From positions 3,410,001 to 3,474,000 of the forward strand of contig NC_003228.3 in assembly GCF_000025985.1 (NCBI RefSeq): DNA of 64,000 bases, read 5' to 3'. The position numbers and the translations under genes were made by a program. The notes beneath the pieces are model-generated. The model was given only the letters and a program-made list of their open reading frames with translations. It made no database searches and was not told where the DNA came from. Origin of the DNA: Bacteroides fragilis NCTC 9343 (GTDB lineage Bacteria; Bacteroidota; Bacteroidia; Bacteroidales; Bacteroidaceae). Below, piece by piece: positions 26,673 to 33,949 of the stretch. The first letter of the stretch is position 1. Each line of letters begins with the position of its first letter.

Positions 26673-29582
26673 ATGAAAAAACTATGTATATTTCTCCTGC
26701 TGCTCTTTGCTGCAACAGGAATCTTGTTTGCACAAGAAATAGAAAAAAGCGTGAAAGAGCGGCTCAGTAATTACTTTGAGACTTACACCCCGGCATCTGC
26801 CAATACCGGAAGCTGTAAGTTAAAAAGCGTAGACATAGACTTCGAAGGCAGGAAACTATCTATCTATGCTTCCGAGAGTTTTGCTTATCAGCCGTTTGTA
26901 CCGGAAACAGTAGACGAAATCTATCATCAGATAGAAGAATTGCTGCCCGGCCCGGTACGTTTTTTCCGAACTACAATTTATGCCAACAACCAACCTATCG
27001 AGGAGTTGATTCCCAATTTCTTTCGCGGGAAGAAGAAAAAAGATAAATCGCGGCTTTCAAACGCAGAATATAAAGGAGCACCTTGGGTGATAAACACCTC
27101 CCGCCCTTACGAAATAACCAAAGGATTGCAGAACCGGCACATCTCTTTGTGGCAAAGCCATGGCAAATATTACAAGAACGATAAAGGCGAATGGGGATGG
27201 CAACGTCCACGTTTGTTCTGCACTACCGAGGACCTGTTCACGCAATCTTTCATTCTGCCTTATGTCATCCCTATGCTCGAAAACGCCGGAGCCAATGTCT
27301 ATACCCCCCGGGAGCGGGATACTCAAAAGAATGAGGTGATTGTGGACAACGATACACGAAACGGTTCCATCTATCTGGAGATGAAAAGCCGCAAAGCCCG
27401 TTGGGAGAAAACCGACGGTTACGGATTCGCACAAAGAAAACCTGTATATGAAGATGGAGAAAACCCTTTCCTGACAGGTAGCGCACGCTTCACCCGGACT
27501 GAAAAGAAAAAGAATAAGGCATTTGCCGAATGGATTCCTACAATCCCCGAAACAGGGAGTTACGCAGTATATGTATCCTATCAGACACTTCCAAACAGCG
27601 TCAGTGACGCCAAATATCTGGTATTTCACAAAGGTGGTGTTACAGAATTTAAAGTCAACCAGAGGATCGGCGGTGGTACATGGGTATATCTCGGAACCTT
27701 TGAGTTTGACAAAGGCAGCAATGATTATGGCATGGTGGTACTAAGCAATGAGAGCAGCGAAAACGGGGTTATCTGTGCCGATGCCGTTCGTTTCGGCGGA
27801 GGAATGGGAAATATATCCCGCGGCACAGTAAGCGGACTGCCCCGTTATCTGGAGGGAGCCCGTTATTCTGCCCAATGGGCAGGTATGCCCTATGATGTCT
27901 ACGGAGGCAAACAAGGAACAAATGACTATGCTGACGACATCAATGCACGCTCCAACACCATCAATTACCTGTCCGGTGGTTCTGTATTCAATCCCGGACA
28001 AAAAGGACTGGGTGTCCCCTTTGAAATGAACGTGGCGCTGCATAGTGATGCCGGATACAGTAAAACGAACGATATAGTGGGATCACTCAGTATCTATACC
28101 ACCGATTTCAATAACGGACTGCTTAACTCGGGAAACAGCCGGTATGCTTCACGTGACCTGGCAGATCTCCTGCTCACCCAAATACAAAAAGACATTCGTG
28201 CCAAATTCAATATACAGTGGACACGCCGTAGTATGTGGGATCGCAATTATAGCGAAACACGCCTGCCTGCCACTCCATCCACTATCGTCGAATTGCTTTC
28301 ACACCAAAATTTCGCAGATATGAAACTCGGTCACGACCCGAATTTCAAATTTACCGTAGGACGTGCCATTTACAAAGCCGTATTACAGTTCATCAGCAGT
28401 CAGCACAACAAGGAGTATGTAGTGCAACCACTCCCCGTCAGCAACTTCGCCATCGAGTTTGGCAAAAAAAGAAACACCTTGGAACTCTCATGGCAGGGTG
28501 AAAACGATCCGTTGGAGCCTACCGCCCGTCCCCGCGAATACATGGTATACACTCGTATCGGATACGGTGGTTTCGACAATGGAGTACGTGTGAATAAACC
28601 TTCGTACACCCTGAAAATAGAACCCGGATTGGTCTATTCATTTAAGGTTACAGCTGTCAACCACGGAGGCGAAAGTTTTCCATCCGAAATCTTATCTGCC
28701 TATAAAGCCAAACAAGAACATGCACGAGTGCTGATCATCAATGGTTTTAACCGTTTGAGCGGACCGGCAGTAATCGACACACCGGACGAAGCCGGATTTG
28801 ACCTGGAACAAGACCCCGGTGTCGCTTATCAATACAATATTTCACTTTGCGGGGCACAGACCGGCTTTGATCGCTCTCAGGCGGGAAAAGAAGGAAAAGG
28901 AAGTCTGGGCTATAGCGGAAACGAACTGGAAGGAATGAAAATTGCCGGAAACACTTTCGACTATCCTTTTGTACACGGCAAGGCAATCCAAGCTGCCGGA
29001 AACTACAGTTTCGTATCATGCAGCGATGAAGCTGTCGAAAACGGGCGTATACAACCGGAACATTATCCCATTGTGGATTTTATCCTGGGACTGGAGAAAG
29101 ATGATATTTTAAGCAACCCGGCACGCAAAACGTATTATAAGACATTCTCTTCACCCATGCAACGGATATTAACCGCTTACTGTCAGTCAGGAGGAAACCT
29201 TCTCGTCAGCGGGTCTTACATTGGCAGCGACATGAGTAATTCACAGGGTAACCGGGAGTTTACGGAAAAAATTCTGAAATACGGCTTCCAAGGTTCACTC
29301 AAAGATACCCGTTCGGGACAGATCACCGGATTGGGACGCACCCTGCAAATCCCCCGTTTGCCCAACGAGAAGGCTTATGCAGTAACAGCTCCTGATTGTA
29401 TCGTTCCCGTAGACTCCGCGTTTCCGGTATTTGTCTATCAACCCGGACAATACAGTGCCGGAATCGCTTATAAAGGAAATTACCGGGTATTCGCAATGGG
29501 ATTTCCATTCGAAAGCATCGAAAGCGAAACAGACCGTGCCATAGTAATGGCGGCAATACTAAAATTCTTCGGAGAAAAATAA
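26673..29582 (+). CDS. large periplasmic/secreted amidase-like protein with golvesin-type insert
   Basis: 969 residues, signal peptide cleaved near LFAQE. From about 150 an Amidase_3 (N-acetylmuramoyl-L-alanine amidase) fold begins: LWQSHGKYY, then LPYVIPMLENAGANVYTPRERD. It is interrupted at about 235-385 by a beta-rich golvesin-C-terminal-like module (ETGSYAVYVSYQT, GTWVYLGTFEFDKGS, ADAVRFGGG). The amidase resumes with NVALHSDAGYS, SRDLADLLLTQIQ and STIVELLSHQNFADM, so zinc-ligand positions are split across the insert. A fibronectin-III-like module and a C-terminal domain that resembles a GATase/ThuA-like fold follow. It probably cuts or binds cell-wall peptide stems. Similar proteins are sometimes named xanthan lyase in databases; I see no lyase catalytic evidence. 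Confidence 0.75.
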   Translation: MKKLCIFLLLLFAATGILFAQEIEKSVKERLSNYFETYTPASANTGSCKLKSVDIDFEGRKLSIYASESFAYQPFVPETVDEIYHQIEELLPGPVRFFRTTIYANNQPIEELIPNFFRGKKKKDKSRLSNAEYKGAPWVINTSRPYEITKGLQNRHISLWQSHGKYYKNDKGEWGWQRPRLFCTTEDLFTQSFILPYVIPMLENAGANVYTPRERDTQKNEVIVDNDTRNGSIYLEMKSRKARWEKTDGYGFAQRKPVYEDGENPFLTGSARFTRTEKKKNKAFAEWIPTIPETGSYAVYVSYQTLPNSVSDAKYLVFHKGGVTEFKVNQRIGGGTWVYLGTFEFDKGSNDYGMVVLSNESSENGVICADAVRFGGGMGNISRGTVSGLPRYLEGARYSAQWAGMPYDVYGGKQGTNDYADDINARSNTINYLSGGSVFNPGQKGLGVPFEMNVALHSDAGYSKTNDIVGSLSIYTTDFNNGLLNSGNSRYASRDLADLLLTQIQKDIRAKFNIQWTRRSMWDRNYSETRLPATPSTIVELLSHQNFADMKLGHDPNFKFTVGRAIYKAVLQFISSQHNKEYVVQPLPVSNFAIEFGKKRNTLELSWQGENDPLEPTARPREYMVYTRIGYGGFDNGVRVNKPSYTLKIEPGLVYSFKVTAVNHGGESFPSEILSAYKAKQEHARVLIINGFNRLSGPAVIDTPDEAGFDLEQDPGVAYQYNISLCGAQTGFDRSQAGKEGKGSLGYSGNELEGMKIAGNTFDYPFVHGKAIQAAGNYSFVSCSDEAVENGRIQPEHYPIVDFILGLEKDDILSNPARKTYYKTFSSPMQRILTAYCQSGGNLLVSGSYIGSDMSNSQGNREFTEKILKYGFQGSLKDTRSGQITGLGRTLQIPRLPNEKAYAVTAPDCIVPVDSAFPVFVYQPGQYSAGIAYKGNYRVFAMGFPFESIESETDRAIVMAAILKFFGEK

Positions 29583-30022
29583 ATATCCCAATCCACTTTG
29601 CCGAAACCTGATGGGTGATGTCAGTCTTTTGTCTGCAAGAAACAAGTTTCTTGCAGACAAAAGACTACATGAATAACTCTTCCAAGCAAAACATCCATAG
29701 GGAAAAACACCTTGTGTTTTCTTTCACTCACCGATACATTTTGAACATCACTTTCGGCAGACACCCCCTCGGCTCTACGGTCATACCTGACACTCTTAAA
29801 GCTTATACTGACATAATGTCTGCTATCCAAACAAGACATATTTAACATTAACTGCCACAATGTCTGCCATCCTCTTATTCTTCTTCTTATTCGGTTGCCC
29901 CTCTAATCCGGCTGTTTTCGTTCTATAATATTTTTCTAATTTCATAATAGAGTCTTCTAATCTGATTATTTGTGCCCGGATAATCATTTGTAGCGTACTA
30001 CATGAACCAATTTTATATAATT
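29583..30022. other. intergenic region with palindrome and imperfect direct repeats
   Basis: 440 bases. It holds the 44-bp palindrome at 29623-29666 and a pair of 22-base imperfect direct repeats, ACTGACATAATGTCTGC (from 29807) and ACTGCCACAATGTCTGCC (from 29851), 44 bases apart. A short frame from 29615 crosses the palindrome and is not credible. The last part (TTTCTAATTTCATAATAG...) is the leader of the small secreted protein. Confidence 0.5.
29623..29666. repeat. near-perfect 44-bp palindrome after the amidase gene
   Basis: 21 bases (29623-29643, starting AGTCTTTTGTCTGC) are exactly complementary to 29646-29666, with only AA between. No U-run follows on either strand, so it is not a textbook terminator. 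Such perfect arms with a two-base loop would form a very stable RNA hairpin or a cruciform; a processed mRNA end or a relic of a mobile element are possible. Confidence 0.8.
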
Positions 30023-30436
30023 ATGAAAGCAAAAATGTTTTTTTTAGTAGTAGCCATGCTACTTTGCAGAGGTGTAGCCTATGCATACAGCCCTTCGGCG
30101 AACGATCCGATTTCAAAGTCGGGAGGAATTGAGCAAGATATTCCACCTCCCCATATTCCACCGCCTCCGTTGCCGAGTCAGATATTTCTTCATGTCGGTG
30201 AAATTTCCGAAACTCCATATCCCATGATCGGGGCAATGGTATGGGAATGTGATAATCCACCGGTAGGTATAGAACAAGAAGAATCATATATCTTTGGAAC
30301 TATGATTATCCTGCGTATAAAAGGAGTTGCAGCGGGAAGATATCAAGTGGATATGAAATGGTACAATCCGCTCAATCCGGGCCAGCCTCCATTAGGAAGA
30401 CAAACCATTGAGGTCATCGTTCAGCCGTGGCCTTAA
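30023..30436 (+). CDS. small secreted proline-rich protein of unknown function
   Basis: 137 residues from ATG 30023 (MKAKMFFLVVAMLLCRG...), chosen over the ATG at 30002 because it puts a normal signal peptide (cleavage near VAYAYS) at the N-terminus. The mature part starts with a proline-rich stretch (IPPPHIPPPPLPS) and continues into a beta-rich region (YIFGTMIILRIKGVAAG, TIEVIVQPWP) that looks like a small Ig-like fold. I do not recognise a family. It stands alone between a long upstream gap and a hairpin. It could be a surface or periplasmic adhesive domain, but that is a guess. Confidence 0.7.
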   Translation: MKAKMFFLVVAMLLCRGVAYAYSPSANDPISKSGGIEQDIPPPHIPPPPLPSQIFLHVGEISETPYPMIGAMVWECDNPPVGIEQEESYIFGTMIILRIKGVAAGRYQVDMKWYNPLNPGQPPLGRQTIEVIVQPWP

Positions 30437-30463
30437 CAAGTGACAAATAAATTGTCATAGAAC

Positions 30464-30496
30464 TCCCTCCGCGATGCGCACCTGCATCCGGAGGGA
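30464..30496. terminator. GC-rich hairpin after the small secreted protein gene
   Basis: TCCCTCCG (30464-30471) and ATGC pair with GCAT and CGGAGGGA (30489-30496), with a C-G bulge and a six-base loop. It is followed by AAATAAAG, so there is no U-run on the plus strand. It is probably a 3'-end hairpin of the preceding transcript. Confidence 0.5.
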
Positions 30497-30648
30497 AAAT
30501 AAAGACAAATACAAACCGGACATAAACGACCATTTAAAAGCTATTCGGGAGAAAACTAAAAAACAGAGATAAGGAAGAGAAACCATTGGAAATATATATT
30601 CATCAAAAAAAAATCCCTGCCACTTACTCCATTCTTCATTTTAAATTC

Positions 30649-30656
30649 TATCTTTG
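30649..30656 (+). promoter_or_regulatory. promoter (-7 element) of the 30689-33925 operon
   Basis: TATCTTTG matches TAnnTTTG, 32 bases before the first ATG. No -33 TTTG is visible. The stretch 30497-30648 is AT-rich with nothing else noted. Confidence 0.55.
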
Positions 30657-30688
30657 CTCCTAGTAATAACTATTAAAATAAAAACACT

Positions 30689-31009
30689 ATGTACACAATA
30701 CAGGCAAATCCAAGTGGCACACGCAGCATGGAAATATCTGAAGAGAATTTGGTAACCATTGAAAAATACTCTTTATTCCAGCATCTGATAGACAGCAATG
30801 GAATTGTAGATGAAGCTGTTCTGGAAAAGCTGAAACTCAATATACGTTCTCTGATCGCAAGTCAGGAAGAAGACAGTAAAGACCTGCTCGACCTTTGTAT
30901 AGATGTGATTTATCACAACAATATGAAAGCATTCGGGTTGCAACAACTCATCAAGCTCTATCTCACCTGGTTGTCAAAGCAGGAAGCAGAAGAAGAGGAG
31001 GAGGCATGA
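30689..31009 (+). CDS. hypothetical protein, first gene of the YgiQ operon
   Basis: 106 residues, acidic, cytosolic, ending in a run of glutamates (EAEEEEEA). Mostly helical with no motif I can name. Its stop overlaps the next start (ATGA at 31006-31009), so it is translated together with the TusA-like gene. Clear promoter and tight context argue that it is real. Function unknown. Confidence 0.75.
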   Translation: MYTIQANPSGTRSMEISEENLVTIEKYSLFQHLIDSNGIVDEAVLEKLKLNIRSLIASQEEDSKDLLDLCIDVIYHNNMKAFGLQQLIKLYLTWLSKQEAEEEEEA

Positions 31010-31221
31010 TTACCGTCGATACCTGTGGAATGACGAACTATAGCCCGTTGATTCCGGCCATAAAAGCGATGTGTAATGCCAATCCCGGTGACAAGATGGA
31101 GATTGTAACGGATCAGGTGGCTGCATTCCAGGATCTTAAGGAATATTTATCAGAACAAGGTATCGGATTCCGTGAAATATATGATGGAGAACGGATGACT
31201 TTACAGTTTACTATTTTATGA
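31006..31221 (+). CDS. TusA/SirA-fold protein lacking the usual CPxP cysteine
   Basis: 71 residues from the ATG at 31006 that overlaps the previous stop. The pattern VDTCGMTNYSPLIPAIKAM, then GDKMEIVTDQ, FREIY and a C-terminal strand MTLQFTIL matches the small TusA fold (about 75 residues). In TusA the motif is G-x-x-C-P-x-P; here the aligned positions are G-M-T-N-Y-S-P, so the sulfur-carrying Cys is Asn. A Cys sits just before the Gly (TCG). It therefore may use a shifted Cys, or not transfer sulfur at all. The family call rests on fold pattern and is moderate. Confidence 0.65.
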   Translation: MITVDTCGMTNYSPLIPAIKAMCNANPGDKMEIVTDQVAAFQDLKEYLSEQGIGFREIYDGERMTLQFTIL

Positions 31222-31562
31222 GCGAAATACAAAATCAAATTAAAAAATGGCCGGTAACGGCAATCAAAAAAATCAAAAGTACATTCGGTAGCGCAGAAAA
31301 GTTCTACGCTACCGTTTATCTTATAGCCCGCAACGAACATCATTGCCAGATGATGGGAGTGGCCGGAGCGGAACAACGCTTGAAGACGATTCATGCCTAT
31401 CAGGGTATGATTCGCTTTATGCTCGATGAAGAAGGACTCAATGGTAAGGAAATCCTGGACACAATAGCCGGAGAGTATCTGGAAGACTTTGTGAACTATC
31501 GCGAACAAGACTTCGGAATGACCAATGAAGAATTTATTGCCATTATCAAAAGAATAGGTTGA
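31218..31562 (+). CDS. hypothetical protein of the YgiQ operon
   Basis: 114 residues. Starts within the previous gene's stop (ATGA, 31218-31221). It is rich in helices, with ATVYLIARNEHHCQMMGV in the middle and no signal or membrane segment. No family recognised. It is followed after 4 bases by the DUF456 gene, so it belongs to the same operon. Several conserved-looking Cys/His (HHC) could bind a metal, but this is not shown. Confidence 0.75.
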   Translation: MSEIQNQIKKWPVTAIKKIKSTFGSAEKFYATVYLIARNEHHCQMMGVAGAEQRLKTIHAYQGMIRFMLDEEGLNGKEILDTIAGEYLEDFVNYREQDFGMTNEEFIAIIKRIG

Positions 31563-31566
31563 ACGC

Positions 31567-32043
31567 ATGGATATATTCCTGATTATTCTGGGTAGTATCT
31601 GCCTGCTTGTCGGATTAGCCGGATGTATCGTCCCTATGCTCCCCGGGCCTCCTGTCTCCTATCTGGCACTGGTATTTCTGCATTTCACCGATAAGGTTTC
31701 TTTTACCATTCCACAACTATTCTTCTGGTTGTTCATTGTGGTACTGATACAAATACTCGACTATTTCATTCCGATGTTCGGTGTAAAAAGACTCGGAGGT
31801 ACCCCATGGGGTAAATGGGGTTGCATCATCGGTACCTTTGCCGGCATTTTTCTGTTCGCCCCCTGGGGCGTATTTATCGGCCCGTTTGTGGGCGCAGTTG
31901 TAGGCGAATTATTGGGTGGAAAAGAAACGAAATACGCGCTGAAAGCAGGATTCGGAGCATTTGCAGGGTTCCTGTTGGGCACCGTACTGAAGGTAGCCGT
32001 ATGCGGTTGGTTCATCTTCTGCTTTATCCGTGCCCTCGTATAG
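31567..32043 (+). CDS. DUF456-family inner-membrane protein
   Basis: 158 residues with four to five hydrophobic helices. The start GSICLLVGLAGCIVPMLPGPP and the glycine-rich KRLGGTPWGKWGCIIGTFAG, GPFVGAVVGELLGG segments are typical of DUF456, a family of small membrane proteins of unknown role with glycine-zipper-like repeats. It lies between a hypothetical gene and the radical SAM gene. Function unknown. Confidence 0.88.
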   Translation: MDIFLIILGSICLLVGLAGCIVPMLPGPPVSYLALVFLHFTDKVSFTIPQLFFWLFIVVLIQILDYFIPMFGVKRLGGTPWGKWGCIIGTFAGIFLFAPWGVFIGPFVGAVVGELLGGKETKYALKAGFGAFAGFLLGTVLKVAVCGWFIFCFIRALV

Positions 32044-32055
32044 CGAAATTATCCG

Positions 32056-32063
32056 TATCTTTG
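32056..32063 (+). promoter_or_regulatory. possible internal promoter for the YgiQ-type gene
   Basis: TATCTTTG fits the -7 consensus and lies only 5 bases before the ATG at 32069, so the transcript would be nearly leaderless. There is no -33 match, so read-through from the operon is at least as likely. Confidence 0.3.
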
Positions 32064-32068
32064 TCCCC

Positions 32069-33925
32069 ATGAAAGAATATCGACTTACCGATTGGTTACC
32101 CACTACCAAGAAAGAAGTAGAGCTTCGCGGCTGGGACGAACTGGATGTTATCCTCTTTAGCGGCGATGCTTATGTGGACCATCCTTCATTCGGAGCCGCC
32201 GTTATCGGTCGTATCCTTGAAGCCGAAGGCCTGCGTGTAGCCATTGTGCCCCAACCCAACTGGCGTGACGACTTGCGTGACTTTCGCAAGCTGGGACGTC
32301 CCCGACTCTTTTTCGGCATCAGTGCAGGTTGCATGGACTCCATGGTGAACAAATATACAGCTAACAAACGCTTACGTAGCGATGACGCTTACACCCCGGA
32401 CGGACGTCCCGATATGCGACCGGAATATCCCTCGATCGTATACACCCAAATTCTGAAAAAACTCTATCCCGATGTTCCCGTCGTTTTGGGAGGTATTGAA
32501 GCAAGTATGCGCCGCCTCAGCCATTATGACTATTGGCAGGATCGGTTAAAGAAAAGTATACTTTGTGAAAGCGGTGCCGACATGCTGATTTACGGCATGG
32601 GAGAAAAGCCTATTTGTGAGTTGGTCCGCCGATTGACAGCCCTGTGTGATAATCAGGATGGAGTGATTTCATCATCCGACATTCATTCTCCGGCATTATC
32701 CTCTATCCCGCAGACGGCTTATCTGACCAGAAAATATGAATCCGACGAGAATGATATCACCCTCTATTCGCATGAAGAATGTTTGGCTGATAAAAAGAAA
32801 CAGGCAACCAACTTCCGTCATATAGAAGAGGAAAGCAATAAATACGCGGCAGCCCGAATCGTACAGGCTGTCGATGGTAAAACAGTGGTTGTAAATCCAC
32901 CCTACCCTCCTATGACAGAGAAAGAGCTGGACCGTTCGTTCGATCTCCCTTACACTCGTTTGCCTCATCCCAAATACAAAGGCAAACGCATTCCGGCTTA
33001 TGATATGATTAAATTTTCCGTTAATATCCACCGGGGATGTTTTGGCGGATGCGCTTTTTGTACCATCTCCGCCCATCAGGGAAAATTTATAGTCAGCCGA
33101 AGCAAGGAAAGCATTCTGAAAGAAGTAAAAGAGGTAGTTCAATTGCCCGATTTCAAAGGAAATCTGAGCGATTTAGGAGGTCCTTCTGCCAATATGTATA
33201 AAATGGGCGGGAAAGATCTCTCCCTTTGCAAACGTTGTAAACGCCCCTCTTGCATTCATCCCAAAGTGTGTCCGAACCTGAATACGGATCACCGTCCGCT
33301 ATTGGATATTTACTATGCAGTGGACTCTTTACCTGAGATCAAACGAAGTTTCATCGGAAGTGGAGTGCGATACGACTTATTGCTCCATCAAAGCAAGGAT
33401 GCTACCGTCAACAAAATCACAGCAGAATATACTCGCGAACTAATAGCCCGCCACGTCAGCGGACGCCTGAAAGTTGCACCGGAACATACCAGTGACCGGG
33501 TACTGAGTATCATGCGTAAACCCGCTTTCAGCCAATTCGGAGAATTTAAAAAGATATTCGACAGAATCAACCGGGAACTTGGCTTGCGCCAACAATTGAT
33601 CCCTTATTTCATCTCCAGTCATCCGGGCTGTAAAGAAGAAGATATGGCGGAACTGGCAGTCATCACCAAACAACTGGACTTCCATCTGGAACAAGTGCAG
33701 GATTTCACCCCTACCCCTATGACCGTAGCCACCGAAGCTTGGTATACAGGCTTTCATCCGTATACACTCGAACCGGTATTCAGTGCCAAGACTCAACGGG
33801 AAAAGTTGGCACAAAGACAATTTTTCTTTTGGTATAAACCGGAAGAACGACGGAATATCATCAATGAATTGCGCCGCATCGGACGGGCGGACCTGATAGA
33901 CAAACTATACGGAAAGAGGAAATGA
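32069..33925 (+). CDS. YgiQ-family radical SAM protein
   Basis: 618 residues from the ATG at 32069 (MKEYRLTDWLPTTKKEVELRGW, the family start); an upstream in-frame ATG at 32030 lies inside the DUF456 gene. The N-terminal cobalamin-like/UPF0313 region precedes the radical SAM cluster motif in HRGCFGGCAFCTISAHQGKF (CxxxCxxC), which should bind the 4Fe-4S cluster and cleave SAM. A further Cys-rich group (CKRCKRPSCIHPKVCPN) in the middle suggests an extra metal or cluster site, as seen in the family. The C-terminal DUF3362-like end is shortened. The reaction is not known for the family. Convergent with mfd, 24 bases away. Confidence 0.92.
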   Translation: MKEYRLTDWLPTTKKEVELRGWDELDVILFSGDAYVDHPSFGAAVIGRILEAEGLRVAIVPQPNWRDDLRDFRKLGRPRLFFGISAGCMDSMVNKYTANKRLRSDDAYTPDGRPDMRPEYPSIVYTQILKKLYPDVPVVLGGIEASMRRLSHYDYWQDRLKKSILCESGADMLIYGMGEKPICELVRRLTALCDNQDGVISSSDIHSPALSSIPQTAYLTRKYESDENDITLYSHEECLADKKKQATNFRHIEEESNKYAAARIVQAVDGKTVVVNPPYPPMTEKELDRSFDLPYTRLPHPKYKGKRIPAYDMIKFSVNIHRGCFGGCAFCTISAHQGKFIVSRSKESILKEVKEVVQLPDFKGNLSDLGGPSANMYKMGGKDLSLCKRCKRPSCIHPKVCPNLNTDHRPLLDIYYAVDSLPEIKRSFIGSGVRYDLLLHQSKDATVNKITAEYTRELIARHVSGRLKVAPEHTSDRVLSIMRKPAFSQFGEFKKIFDRINRELGLRQQLIPYFISSHPGCKEEDMAELAVITKQLDFHLEQVQDFTPTPMTVATEAWYTGFHPYTLEPVFSAKTQREKLAQRQFFFWYKPEERRNIINELRRIGRADLIDKLYGKRK

Positions 33926-33949
33926 CAACTTCCTCTTTCCACACTTCAC

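Noticed and set aside
29615..29845. 76-codon frame after the amidase gene
   Set aside because: It is read through the 44-bp palindrome and has no protein-like composition.
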